From Collinsella sp. (lineage in GTDB: Bacteria > Actinomycetota > Coriobacteriia > Coriobacteriales > Coriobacteriaceae), in contig JAHYYJ010000001.1 in assembly GCA_019425015.1 (NCBI GenBank), positions 107,718 through 171,717 of the forward strand: a DNA stretch of 64,000 nucleotides, in the 5' to 3' direction. Below, piece by piece: positions 9,087 to 18,024 of the stretch. A program made the translations under genes and the position numbers. The notes under the pieces were generated by a model, which was not told where the DNA came from, did not search any database, and saw only the letters and a list, made by a program, of their open reading frames with translations. How positions within the stretch are numbered: position 1 is the stretch's first letter; each line of letters begins with the position of its first letter.

Positions 9087-9650
9087 TTAGTCGATAGCGC
9101 TGATGCGGTTGAGCGGCCAGTAGCGCACAAGCGCCACAGCGATCAAATCAGAGCGATCGACGGGACCAAAGTAGCGCGAGTCGGCAGAGTTTTCGCGGTT
9201 GTCGCCCATCACCCACACGCACCCGTCGGGAACGGTGTAGGGATAACTCACCTGGGCGCCAGGCGCTTGGACCGAAAGCGGCCAGCTCATGCCCGTCGTA
9301 TAGTCCTCGTCGAGCGCTTGGCCGTCAACGACCACCTTGCCGTCCTGCAGGTCGACCGTCTGGCCGGCCGTGGCAATAACACGCTTGACAAGAACATCAT
9401 GCTCGGAAGTGGCATCGGGGTTGTGGAACACCACGATATCACCCTGTTTGACGGGCTGACCGAGCTCGAGGCTCACCTTTTGTGCCAGGATCTGGTCGCC
9501 AATCTCGATCGTGTCCTCCATGGAGCCGGTGGGTACCACAAAGGGCTCGACCACAAAGGTGCGGATCAGGAAGGTGGCCACGAGCGCGATCGCGATGACC
9601 GCGACCCACTCAAAAGCGCCCCTCAACGCGGAATGCTGCGATGGAACCAT
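9087..9650 (-). CDS. lepB: Signal peptidase I
   Basis: Membrane serine protease (Ser/Lys dyad) that cuts signal peptides from exported proteins. The start ATG at 9650 has GAGGAG five bases away; a GTG two codons earlier overlaps the trmD stop and has no spacing. A single N-terminal membrane helix spans about residues 14-34, then comes PTGSMEDTI with nucleophile Ser43, VLVKRVIATAGQTV with general base Lys89, and GDNRENSADSRYFGPV. The 187 residues fit the short Gram-positive type. It directly follows trmD. Confidence 0.97.
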   Translation of the reverse strand: MVPSQHSALRGAFEWVAVIAIALVATFLIRTFVVEPFVVPTGSMEDTIEIGDQILAQKVSLELGQPVKQGDIVVFHNPDATSEHDVLVKRVIATAGQTVDLQDGKVVVDGQALDEDYTTGMSWPLSVQAPGAQVSYPYTVPDGCVWVMGDNRENSADSRYFGPVDRSDLIAVALVRYWPLNRISAID

Positions 9651-9652
9651 TC

Positions 9653-10411
9653 TCACTCCTCGCTCTGCGAATACGAAGCGTCCAGAATCTCCTGCGCGTA
9701 TGCGCGCTCCTGGGGCGTAAGCCGTGCCGTCTCGATCAGGTCGGGACGCCAGCGGCAGGTGCGCTCGATGGCATTCTTACGGCGCCAGGCGTCAACCTTG
9801 GCATGGTCACCGCTCACGAGCACCGGCGGCACGCCCTCGCCGTTGAATTCGGCAGGACGGGTGTACTGCGCATACTCGAGCAGGCCTCCGTCCTCGGCGG
9901 TCGAGAACGACTCGTCGACGTTGCTCATCTCGTCACCAAGGGCGCCGGGAATCAGGCGTACGACGGCATCGGCAACGACCATAGCGGGAAGCTCGCCGCC
10001 CGTGAGCACGTAATCGCCGATCGACAGGCGCTCGTCGGCATACGCATAGGCACGCTCGTCGACACCCTCGTAACGGCTGCACACAAACAGCAAGCGCTCG
10101 CTTTTGAGCAGGCGCTCGGCCACATGCTGTGTAAAGGGCTCGCCACAGGGGGTAAAAAACACCACGGTGGGCTTAGGACCCTCGGAGCTAATAGCCTCGA
10201 TGGCCTCGGCAATAGGCTCGACCTTCATGAGCATGCCCTGCCCGCCGCCGTACGGCTCGTCATCGACGGTACGATGGCGGTCGTGCGTCCAGTCGCGCAG
10301 GTTATACGCCTTAAAATCAAAAAGGCCGGCCTTGCGGGCGCGGCCCAAAATCGATGTGGACATGACGGGCTCAAACATCTCGGGAAAGACCGAAAGGGTC
10401 TCAATCAGCAT
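9653..10411 (-). CDS. trmD: tRNA (guanine-N1)-methyltransferase
   Basis: Methylates G37 next to the anticodon of tRNAs reading CNN codons, using S-adenosylmethionine, and so prevents +1 frameshifting. SPOUT-fold enzyme of 252 residues, normal length. Visible: LIETLSVFPEMFEPV at the start, DEPYGGGQGMLM, the knot segment SRYEGVDERA, and SIGDYVLTGGELPAMV. The AdoMet trefoil-knot motifs are intact. A GGGAGG site precedes the ATG; the gene lies 10 bp after rimM in the conserved rpsP-khpA-rimM-trmD order. Confidence 0.98.
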   Translation of the reverse strand: MLIETLSVFPEMFEPVMSTSILGRARKAGLFDFKAYNLRDWTHDRHRTVDDEPYGGGQGMLMKVEPIAEAIEAISSEGPKPTVVFFTPCGEPFTQHVAERLLKSERLLFVCSRYEGVDERAYAYADERLSIGDYVLTGGELPAMVVADAVVRLIPGALGDEMSNVDESFSTAEDGGLLEYAQYTRPAEFNGEGVPPVLVSGDHAKVDAWRRKNAIERTCRWRPDLIETARLTPQERAYAQEILDASYSQSEE

Positions 10412-10421
10412 GTTGTCCTCC

Positions 10422-10943
10422 CTACTTGTCCATATCGATCAGGCCGTCCATAACGTGGACGGAAATTGTTCCTGTGTCGGGAAGATCGAGCACAACCTGC
10501 TCGATCACGGGAATCAGTACCTCGCCGTACCGATCACCCTCGACAACCCAAACATCGTTAGCGGGCGTCGACATGATCTCGACGATCGTGCCGAGTGAAC
10601 CGAAGCGCTCGTCGACCACCTCGCGACCCATCAGGTCGGTATAGGCGGCGTCGAGTGAATCGAGCTCAAAATCGTCACGATTTGCCAACACATAGCATCC
10701 CGTGATGCCCTCGGCGGCCGTCAAGTCGTCAATGCCCTCAAACGAGACCAGATCGCCATCGCCCGTATCGGTGACGGACACGACCGTGCAAAAGCGGTCG
10801 CGCTTGAGCGCCGGCGGCGTCAGGGCGACGCGCATACCCGGCTCTAATACAGAAGGAAGCCCCCGCAGCGGCTGCGCGAGGACCTCCCCCTTCCTTCCAT
10901 GCGGCTTGACCACACGGGCGATGTTTTTGTACTGGGACCTCAA
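10422..10943 (-). CDS. rimM: 16S rRNA processing protein RimM
   Basis: Assists maturation of the 30S head region and binds ribosomal protein S19. The 173 residues carry the RimM barrel (NIARVVKPHGRKGEVLAQPL) and a C-terminal PRC-barrel (LMGREVVDERFGSLGTIVEI, VWVVEGDRYGEVLIPVI). The open frame begins with TTG at 10943, four bases after the khpA stop. The spacing to the nearest AGGA is short, so the exact start is uncertain, but the domain begins almost at once and leaves little choice. Confidence 0.95.
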   Translation of the reverse strand: MRSQYKNIARVVKPHGRKGEVLAQPLRGLPSVLEPGMRVALTPPALKRDRFCTVVSVTDTGDGDLVSFEGIDDLTAAEGITGCYVLANRDDFELDSLDAAYTDLMGREVVDERFGSLGTIVEIMSTPANDVWVVEGDRYGEVLIPVIEQVVLDLPDTGTISVHVMDGLIDMDK

Positions 10944-10947
10944 GGTC

Positions 10948-11232
10948 CTAGCCCAGAACCTCTACCTCGACAGCAGTGTCGAGGCGAGCGGCCAGTGCAC
11001 GGGCGAGCGTGCGAATGGCCTTGATGGTACGGCCACGACGGCCGATGACCTTAGCGACGTCATCCTCGGCGACAGAAACCTCGATCGTAGAGGCGTCGTC
11101 ACCATCGATGACCTCAAGGCTCACGGAATCCGGGTCGTCGACGATCTGAACAACGAGATATTCGACGAGATCGGCGATGCGATCTGAGAGCATTGCCTCA
11201 CCCTCGAGCTGTGCAGCGTCAACCTCAGGCAC
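10948..11232 (-). CDS. khpA: KH-domain RNA-binding protein KhpA
   Basis: Small KH-fold RNA-binding protein which in other Gram-positives works with KhpB on cell elongation and small RNAs. The KH signature is VAKVIGRRGRTIKAIRTLAR. The likely start is GTG at 11232, seven bases after GAGGAG (the end of rpsP). This gives 94 residues, about 15 more at the N-terminus than usual; an internal ATG at codon 14 would restore the common length but lacks a better ribosome site. It lies between rpsP and rimM, its typical position. Confidence 0.93.
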   Translation of the reverse strand: MPEVDAAQLEGEAMLSDRIADLVEYLVVQIVDDPDSVSLEVIDGDDASTIEVSVAEDDVAKVIGRRGRTIKAIRTLARALAARLDTAVEVEVLG

Positions 11233-11235
11233 GAT

Positions 11236-11577
11236 TTACTCCTCGGCGCCCTCAGCGGCCTCAGCGGCAGCCTTAGCGGCCTCGGCCTCTTTGGCGAGCT
11301 GCTTCTTGGACTTCTTAACGACGGTCTCGGTCTTCTCGCCCTCGTTGGCGGCCTTGACCAGAGCGGCGACGGCGTCGGTGAGCTGAGCGCCCTTGGACTG
11401 CCAGTCGGCGATCTTCTCGAGGTCGAGGTTGATGGTCTTGGGGGCGGTCATCGGGTTGTAGCGGCCAACCTCCTCGATGATACGACCGTCACGCGGGGCG
11501 CGGGAATCGGCGACGACGACACGGTAGTACGGACGCTTCTTAGCGCCGTGACGAGCAAGGCGAATCTTGACTGCCAA
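11236..11577 (-). CDS. rpsP: 30S ribosomal protein S16
   Basis: Primary 30S-assembly protein. The start is TTG at 11575-11577, six bases after GGAGGAG, giving [20 protein letters not shown] as the expected N-terminus; the open frame continues 12 codons upstream without a ribosome site. The S16 core ([20 protein letters not shown]) is followed by a lysine- and alanine/glutamate-rich tail from about residue 85, as is common in actinobacterial S16. It is the first gene of the rpsP-khpA-rimM-trmD-lepB operon. Confidence 0.97.
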   Translation of the reverse strand: MAVKIRLARHGAKKRPYYRVVVADSRAPRDGRIIEEVGRYNPMTAPKTINLDLEKIADWQSKGAQLTDAVAALVKAANEGEKTETVVKKSKKQLAKEAEAAKAAAEAAEGAEE

Positions 11578-11706
11578 AGGAAACTCCTCCAACCAAGCAG
11601 CTTTAGGCTGCAACTACAAACAAACAGTTGAACATAATACGCCATCGACGCGGGCAGGTGAAGTCCGCGAGACCAACTTCTTCGGTGTAGTCGAGGGCAA
11701 ATCCAT

Positions 11707-11734
11707 ATCTTAGACAAGAATTCGGGATTTGCAA
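11707..11734 (-). promoter_or_regulatory. Probable promoter of the rpsP operon
   Basis: Minus strand TTGCAA (11729-11734), 16-bp spacer, TAAGAT (11707-11712). The leader to rpsP would be about 125 bases. It lies back to back with the dinB promoter. Confidence 0.45.
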
Positions 11735-11766
11735 GCACATACACGCACCCCACATGAGCTGCGCGG

Positions 11767-11772
11767 TATACT
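11767..11772 (+). promoter_or_regulatory. Probable -10 box of dinB
   Basis: TATACT on the plus strand. Transcription would start near 11779, leaving a ~39-base leader before the start codon chosen at 11818. No clear -35 box and no convincing LexA palindrome were found around it. Confidence 0.4.
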
Positions 11773-11817
11773 CATGACATGGAAAGACGCGAACATACAT
11801 ACGGTTATGAGGATGCC

Positions 11818-13035
11818 ATGGGCGTCACGCCGCCTCCCTGGACGGGTCCGGCGGTGGGCCTGATGGACCTCGATGCGTTTTTTGCGAGCGTGGAGATGCT
11901 CGATCATCCCGAATGGCGCGGAAAGCCGCTCATCGTGGGCGGAGACGCCGATTCCCGCGGCGTTGTGTCCACCTGTTCTTACGAGGCACGTCGCTTTGGC
12001 GTGCACTCCGCCATGCCCTCAGCCGAGGCACGGCGCTTGTGCCCGCAAGCCATTTGGACGCACGGGCACTTTGATCGCTATCGCGAGGTGAGCGCGCAGG
12101 TCATGGCGATTCTTGCCGAGGAGACGCCGCGCGTTGAGCGCGTATCGATCGACGAAGCCTTTATCGATATCACACCGGGTCGCTTTGCGCCCGAGGACCC
12201 GCTGCTGGTTGCACGGCGTATAAGCGACCGCGTGGCAGCGCTGGGAGTGACGTGCTCCATTGGCGTAGGCTGCAACAAGACGGTCGCAAAGATCGCAAGC
12301 GAGCGGGATAAGCCGTTTGGGCTGACCATCGTGCGCCCCGGAACCGAGCAGCGCTTTTTGGCCGCGCTGCCGGTATCTGCCATGAGCGGCATCGGGCGCT
12401 CGGCCGAGGAGCGACTGCGCCGCATGCGCATCTACACGCTCGGCGAGCTATCACGTGCACCGGAATCCACCTTGGCCTCTATTTTTGGCGTCAACGGCGA
12501 ACGCATGCGCCAGCGTGCGCTGGGACTCGAAATCTCCGAAGTCACGAGTCTCGATGAAGGGCGCGAGGTCAAGTCGGTCAGCAATGAACGCACCTTTGCG
12601 AAAGATTTGACTGAGCGCGGGGACATCGAAGCGGCGATTGCGCTGCTGGGTGAGTCGGTTGGACGCCGCCTGCGCCGTCAGGGACTGACGGGCGGCACGG
12701 TAACGCTCAAGCTCAAGTATTCGTATGGAAGCGGTCGCTCGGCACAGCGCCGGCTGCCCCATCCGACCGACGATGAGAACATCTTTGTGGCGGTGGCGCT
12801 CGAACTGCTCGACAACATCTGGCAGGAAGGGATGCATGTGCGCCTGGCGGGCGTCGGCATGAGCGACTTCGACCATCAGGGCGGTATCCAGACCGACCTG
12901 TTCTGCGAAATCGACGACCGCGGAGCCCAATCCAGCGACCGTCGCGATCTCTCGGTCGCCATCGACGCCGTCCGAGACAAGTTCGGCGACACCGCCCTAT
13001 CCTTCGGCCGCCAATCCCGCTTCTCCTCCCAATGA
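11818..13035 (+). CDS. dinB: DNA polymerase IV (Y-family translesion polymerase)
   Basis: Error-prone polymerase that copies past damaged bases. The start ATG at 11818 has GAGG five bases upstream; the ATG at 11779 would sit on the predicted transcription start. Palm motif 1 is MDLDAFFASVEML with a metal-binding Asp, fingers SYEARRFGVHSAMPSAEARR, and palm motif 2 VSIDEAFIDIT with the catalytic Asp-Glu. A helix-hairpin-helix (VSAMSGIGRSAEERLRRM) and a little-finger domain follow. The 405 residues end with RQSRFSSQ, not an obvious beta-clamp peptide. The stop codon overlaps a REP-like repeat. Confidence 0.97.
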   Translation: MGVTPPPWTGPAVGLMDLDAFFASVEMLDHPEWRGKPLIVGGDADSRGVVSTCSYEARRFGVHSAMPSAEARRLCPQAIWTHGHFDRYREVSAQVMAILAEETPRVERVSIDEAFIDITPGRFAPEDPLLVARRISDRVAALGVTCSIGVGCNKTVAKIASERDKPFGLTIVRPGTEQRFLAALPVSAMSGIGRSAEERLRRMRIYTLGELSRAPESTLASIFGVNGERMRQRALGLEISEVTSLDEGREVKSVSNERTFAKDLTERGDIEAAIALLGESVGRRLRRQGLTGGTVTLKLKYSYGSGRSAQRRLPHPTDDENIFVAVALELLDNIWQEGMHVRLAGVGMSDFDHQGGIQTDLFCEIDDRGAQSSDRRDLSVAIDAVRDKFGDTALSFGRQSRFSSQ

Positions 13036-13066
13036 TTATTCTAGGACGGGGATTTTTTAATCATTT
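13031..13066 (-). repeat. REP-like element 1, left flank of the transposase gene
   Basis: A 36-bp element with complementary ends (AATGATT... and ...AATCATT) around CTAGGACGGGGAT. It matches the reverse complement of the 36-bp element at 13917-13952 at most positions. Its first five bases are the last five of dinB, stop codon included. It sits 7 bp from the transposase stop codon. Confidence 0.75.
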
Positions 13067-13072
13067 GGAGCG

Positions 13073-13813
13073 TCATTTCGCTCTTTGAATGATATTGGTC
13101 CCGATTCCCGTCAGGCGCGCAATCTGGTCAATCGTAAACCCCCGATGCCTCAACACTGCCAGAAGACGATTACGCTCTGATTTCGGCAAAGATTTAAGTT
13201 GATAAGGCTCATGCGGATCCAAAAGAGCCTGGGCAACTTCTAGCGCATCCATATCGGAAATATGCTTACCTTCGGGCATAAAATAGGAATTAGGTTTGCC
13301 GTCGGTGCTCGCAAGATGAAACGCCTCCGTACCCCCAAACAGATCGAGGACACCGTCACAATCGCAAATCTCGGGATGAGAGAAATACTCGTGGAAGCTG
13401 CTCCAACGATAAAGAGGAGCAGAAGAAATTCCAGCCTTTGCAGGGTTGTCATGGATATATCGAACGCAACGGAGCAGCTGCTCATCGTCAGAAATGATCA
13501 CGCTCTTAAATCGTTCCTGGAACACCGGTCCGCGGCGACCGGTTTTTTGATTAAAGTGTTTCGCATATGCCGTATCAATCGCATGCATGGAAACGCTCAT
13601 CTGATTATCGGGGTCATCAAACAGCAGGTGAACATGATTGTCCATGAGGCACCAGGCCAGCAAACGAATGTGAGCGGACCTAAATCGCCTATTTAATAGA
13701 TTGAGAAAATAAAGGCGGTCGTCATCGTCCTCAAAGATCAGCTGGGCGGCACAACCCTTGAGCATGACGTGATAATGGCCGAGTTCGGATAACACACGGG
13801 CAACGCGAGTCAT
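13073..13813 (-). CDS. REP-associated tyrosine transposase (RAYT, Y1/HUH superfamily)
   Basis: Single-strand DNA transposase-like protein of 246 residues; RAYTs are tied to the spread of REP palindromes. The start ATG at 13813 follows GGAGGG; a much longer open frame upstream is not a good match to the family. Visible: HYHVMLKGCAAQLIF at the start, the HUH signature MDNHVHLLFDDPDNQ, TGRRGPVFQERFKSVII, and the likely catalytic Tyr in RYIHDNPAKAGI. A C-terminal helix-turn-helix-like segment (GFTIDQIARLTGIGTNIIQR) resembles the DnaA-type tail of some RAYTs. It is flanked on both sides by inverted 36-bp REP-like repeats. It has no terminal inverted repeats of an insertion sequence and is probably a domesticated single-copy gene. 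Confidence 0.9.
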   Translation of the reverse strand: MTRVARVLSELGHYHVMLKGCAAQLIFEDDDDRLYFLNLLNRRFRSAHIRLLAWCLMDNHVHLLFDDPDNQMSVSMHAIDTAYAKHFNQKTGRRGPVFQERFKSVIISDDEQLLRCVRYIHDNPAKAGISSAPLYRWSSFHEYFSHPEICDCDGVLDLFGGTEAFHLASTDGKPNSYFMPEGKHISDMDALEVAQALLDPHEPYQLKSLPKSERNRLLAVLRHRGFTIDQIARLTGIGTNIIQRAK

Positions 13814-13862
13814 CGAAGCCCTCCCTTCCGAGTCTGCAATAGCTACAGCATACAAAAGGAGG

Positions 13863-13906
13863 AAAAAGAAAAAACCGAACCGCCCAACAAAGATGAGCGG
13901 TTCGGT
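13863..13906 (-). terminator. Rho-independent terminator of the obgE-nadD-yqeK-rsfS operon
   Basis: Stem ACCGAACCGC (13874-13883) with its complement GCGGTTCGGT (13897-13906), followed in the minus direction by a T-rich tail (TTTTTTCTTTTTCC). It lies 45 bp past the rsfS stop and ends before the transposase start. Confidence 0.9.
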
Positions 13907-13916
13907 GAACGGTAGG

Positions 13917-13952
13917 AATGATTTTTTTATCCCCGTCCCAGAAAAATCATTT
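13917..13952 (+). repeat. REP-like element 2, right flank of the transposase gene
   Basis: A 36-bp element with ends AATGATTTTT and AAAAATCATT around ATCCCCGTCCCAG. It is the inverted counterpart of the element at 13031-13066 and its right end overlaps the TAA stop codon of rsfS (13951-13953). Confidence 0.75.
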
Positions 13953-14406
13953 AGAGGAGGTTGAGGGGGAGCTGGGGGGCGTCGCCCCAGAGCTTCTCGA
14001 GGCGGTAGAAGTCGCGGGCTTCGGGAGTGAAGACGTGGACGACAACCGAACCGTAGTCCATGAGCATCCAGGTCTTCTGCTCGCGGCCCTCGATGGAGAA
14101 CGGATGCTCGCCGCAAGCCTCGGCGACCTTCTCCTCGATCTCGTCGACGATTGAATCGACCTGGCGGTTGTTGGTACCGGTGGCAAGCACAAAGTAGTCG
14201 CACACGTCGGAGAGCTCGGTCAAATCGAGCACTTGCACGTCCTCGCCCTTCTTGTCGTAGGCGGCCTGCGCGGCGGCGCGGGCGACATCCTCGGCGGCGA
14301 CACCGCTCGCGGACAGCGAGGCGGCGGTGCGGTCGGACGTGGCAACGAAACTCTTGTGCTCCACACCTTCAAGAATCTGCTCGTCAGTCATGGTCTCGTC
14401 GGCCAT
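13951..14406 (-). CDS. rsfS: Ribosomal silencing factor RsfS (Iojap family)
   Basis: Binds L14 and blocks joining of the ribosomal subunits when nutrients are short. The start ATG at 14406 has AGAGGT five bases upstream, giving 151 residues. The RsfS core starts about residue 40: AAYDKKGEDVQVLDL, then CDYFVLATGTNNRQVDSI and DYGSVVVHVFTPEARDFYRL ending in LWGDAP. The ~35-residue polar N-terminal extension is not part of the conserved domain. It follows yqeK at the end of the usual obgE-nadD-yqeK-rsfS chain. A REP-like repeat overlaps its stop codon. Confidence 0.96.
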   Translation of the reverse strand: MADETMTDEQILEGVEHKSFVATSDRTAASLSASGVAAEDVARAAAQAAYDKKGEDVQVLDLTELSDVCDYFVLATGTNNRQVDSIVDEIEEKVAEACGEHPFSIEGREQKTWMLMDYGSVVVHVFTPEARDFYRLEKLWGDAPQLPLNLL

Positions 14407-14434
14407 GGAATACCTCTTTCTAGACACACCCGAG

Positions 14435-15043
14435 CTAGCGCAGCTGGGCGTAATGGTTGTAAATCGAAATAGCCGTGGGATAAAGATAGCGCCCGGACTG
14501 GATCACATAGACCAAACCCTGCGCAAAACAGGAGAAGAACAACTCGTCAAGCGTCGACTCCCCCACCATCTTGCGCAGCGCGTGGGCATAATCACCATGG
14601 CGGTTGGGCTCGATGGCATCGGCCACAAAGACCACCATATCGAGCGGCGTCATGTCGCAGGCGCCCACGGTGTGACGGTCGACAGCTTGGAAAACGGCCG
14701 GCGATAGCTCGGGAAATAGCTGCGGAAGCTCATAGGCGGCAACCGGGCCATGCAAAAGCGGCGTCGCGGCAGACGGAGAGCCGGCAATCTTAATGCCGTA
14801 ATGCAGGGCGCGCGTGACCAGCTCGTCGTCGGAGAGCACTTTGTCCCAGTCATGGATCAGGCCAGCGGCAGCGGCATCAAAGCGGTCGACACCGTATACC
14901 TCAGCTAGGTGCAGCGCAGTCTCGGCAACCCCGAGCGAATGAACGTAGCGTTTACGTTTATCCTTCATGCGAACATCGAGCAGCCCACGGATACGCGCCA
15001 GCAGCGCGCGCTCATCGCCCTCAAACTGATCCTCTACCGACAA
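14435..15043 (-). CDS. yqeK: HD-domain Ap4A hydrolase, YqeK family
   Basis: Symmetrical diadenosine tetraphosphate hydrolase, di-metal HD-domain phosphohydrolase (family knowledge). The start is TTG at 15043 with GGGGGT five bases upstream. HD-superfamily ligands: RYVHSLGVAETALHLA, AAAAGLIHDWDKVLSD with the HD pair, LLHGPVAAY, and VDRHTVGACDMTPLDMVVFV with the later His and Asp. At 202 residues it is of normal size. It lies 12 bp after nadD; in many Gram-positives nadD, yqeK and rsfS form one unit as here. Confidence 0.94.
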   Translation of the reverse strand: MSVEDQFEGDERALLARIRGLLDVRMKDKRKRYVHSLGVAETALHLAEVYGVDRFDAAAAGLIHDWDKVLSDDELVTRALHYGIKIAGSPSAATPLLHGPVAAYELPQLFPELSPAVFQAVDRHTVGACDMTPLDMVVFVADAIEPNRHGDYAHALRKMVGESTLDELFFSCFAQGLVYVIQSGRYLYPTAISIYNHYAQLR

Positions 15044-15055
15044 CGTAGACCCCCA

Positions 15056-15733
15056 TCACTCAAAATCTTCTTGGCCCAAATCGGCATATAGCCTGCGTTT
15101 GCGAATGTAGCCGAGCACAGACTCGCTCGTAAGATAGCGCACACTCATACCGCGAGCAACACGCTTGCGAATGTTCGTCGAACTGATCGCCAGCGCCGGA
15201 ATCTGAATATAGCGCACGTCGAACGGCAGGCCCGACTCTTTGATGCGGGCACGCGCCGTATCGATATCAAAGCCCGGTCGCGTCGCCGCAATAAAGGTGG
15301 CAAGCTCAGCGATTCGTTCGGCATCATGCCAGGTCACAATATCAATAATCGCGTCGGCACCCGTAATAAAGTAGAGCTTTACCTGCGGCGGATAAAAGTC
15401 ACGAAGGGCATGAAGCGTATCGGCCGTATAGGTTACGCCCGGACGGTCGATCTCGAACCGGCTCGCCAAAAAGGCCGGGTTCGCGGCGGTGGCGAGAACC
15501 GTCATGGCATAACGGTCCTCGGCAGGCGTCACCGGCTTGTCAAGCTTAAAGGCAGGCGTGCCCGCCGGCATAAAGAGCACGGCATCCAAGTCGAGCGACT
15601 CGCGCGCCTGCTCGGCAGTCACCAGGTGTCCGTAATGGATGGGATCAAAGGTGCCACCCATAATGCCAAGCCTAAACTCCTGCCCGTCCTCTAGAGGAAG
15701 CTCGGGCAAACCGATTCCACCGCGCAGCGACAT
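15056..15733 (-). CDS. nadD: Nicotinate-nucleotide adenylyltransferase
   Basis: Transfers AMP from ATP to nicotinate mononucleotide in NAD synthesis. The nucleotidyltransferase motif LGIMGGTFDPIHYGHLVTAE starts at about residue 22, and the second signature SSTNIRKRVARG lies near the C-terminus. FITGADAIIDIVTWHDAERI is also typical. The extra ~20 residues before the domain (MSLRGGIGLPELPLEDGQEF) are unusual; the ATG directly follows the obgE stop by three bases, so the extension is probably real. The 225 residues are otherwise normal. Confidence 0.96.
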   Translation of the reverse strand: MSLRGGIGLPELPLEDGQEFRLGIMGGTFDPIHYGHLVTAEQARESLDLDAVLFMPAGTPAFKLDKPVTPAEDRYAMTVLATAANPAFLASRFEIDRPGVTYTADTLHALRDFYPPQVKLYFITGADAIIDIVTWHDAERIAELATFIAATRPGFDIDTARARIKESGLPFDVRYIQIPALAISSTNIRKRVARGMSVRYLTSESVLGYIRKRRLYADLGQEDFE

Positions 15734-15736
15734 GGC

Positions 15737-17215
<1,479 letters not shown>

Positions 17216-17219
17216 CTAC

Positions 17220-17262
17220 AAAAAGAGGGAGACCCTTGAATCCTAAAACTCAAGTGCCTCCC
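17220..17262 (-). terminator. Terminator-like hairpin between rpmA and obgE
   Basis: Imperfect 13-bp stem, arms 17227-17239 and 17250-17262, 10-base loop, then CTTTTTG on the minus strand. It ends the rplU-rpmA transcript, perhaps partly: the tail is only ~17 bases before the obgE start and no separate obgE promoter fits between, so some read-through is likely needed. Confidence 0.65.
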
Positions 17263-17287
17263 ACATATGTGCTCTATGAAGGGTAAA

Positions 17288-17545
17288 TTACGCGTTCGCG
17301 AGCGGGCGTACGCTGACCCTGTGCTTGATACCCTTGTGGAACTCAACGGTACCGTCGACCAGCGCGAACAGCGTGTCGTCCTTGCCACGGCCAACGTTCT
17401 CACCCGGGTGGATGTGCGTGCCGTGCTGACGGACGAGAATCGTGCCCGTGGTTACCGTCTGGCCGGCATAGCGCTTCGTGCCAAGGCGCTGACCGCGGGA
17501 GTCACGGCCATTACGGGAGGAACCGAGTCCTTTTTTGTGTGCCAT
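17288..17545 (-). CDS. rpmA: 50S ribosomal protein L27
   Basis: L27, 85 residues, located near the peptidyl-transferase centre. The N-terminus [20 protein letters not shown] is the uncleaved type, without the Firmicutes-style propeptide. Typical blocks [20 protein letters not shown] and [11 protein letters not shown] follow. It lies 33 bp after rplU in the standard rplU-rpmA-obgE order. Confidence 0.99.
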   Translation of the reverse strand: MAHKKGLGSSRNGRDSRGQRLGTKRYAGQTVTTGTILVRQHGTHIHPGENVGRGKDDTLFALVDGTVEFHKGIKHRVSVRPLANA

Positions 17546-17578
17546 TGTGTATACCTACTCTTTCGTTACGAGTGTAAT

Positions 17579-17953
17579 CTACTCGGCGACAGGAGCCTCG
17601 GCAACAGCCTCGGCCTCTGCCTTGACAGCCTTCTTGGCGCGGGACGTAGCCTGGACCTTCACGATCTTCAGCTTGGTGAGCTGCTGACGGTGACCCTTCA
17701 GACGACGATAGCGCTTACGCTTGTGGAACTTGAAGACCAGCTGCTTCTCGCCCTTGAACTGCTCAACGATCTGAGCGGTAACCTTGGCCTTGGCCAGCTT
17801 GTCGGGATCGGTGACGATCTTCTTACCATCGTTGAGGAAGATGACCGGCAGGGTGACCTTGTCGCCCTCATTGCCCTCGATCTTCTCGACGGTGATGACA
17901 TCGTCGGTGGCGACCTTGTACTGCTTGCCGCCCGTGTTAACGATTGCGTACAT
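17579..17953 (-). CDS. rplU: 50S ribosomal protein L21
   Basis: L21, 124 residues from the ATG at 17953 (MYAIVNTGGKQYKV), with GAAGGG upstream. The core ends near residue 102 and is followed by a ~20-residue lysine/alanine/glutamate tail, longer than in enteric L21. First gene of the rplU-rpmA unit, with its own strong promoter. Confidence 0.98.
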   Translation of the reverse strand: MYAIVNTGGKQYKVATDDVITVEKIEGNEGDKVTLPVIFLNDGKKIVTDPDKLAKAKVTAQIVEQFKGEKQLVFKFHKRKRYRRLKGHRQQLTKLKIVKVQATSRAKKAVKAEAEAVAEAPVAE

Positions 17954-17995
17954 GTTTACTTGCCCTTCATGCATCAGTTAGTGCAACAGCCGAAT

Positions 17996-18024
17996 ATAGT
18001 AGCAGGCGAAAATACCCCCGTCAA
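17996..18024 (-). promoter_or_regulatory. Promoter of rplU-rpmA
   Basis: Minus strand TTGACG (18019-18024), 17-bp spacer, TACTAT (17996-18001). Close to the vegetative consensus; transcription would start about 37 bases before the rplU start codon. The -35 box overlaps the stop codon of the upstream gene. Confidence 0.75.

Noticed and set aside
11773..11817. LexA/SOS box for dinB
   Set aside because: GCGAACATACATACGGTT resembles half of a Gram-positive SOS box but the second half is misplaced.
13814..14203. N-terminal extension of the transposase by 130 codons
   Set aside because: It would cross the rsfS stop, a terminator and a REP repeat and is out of character with the family; the ATG at 13813 has a proper ribosome site.
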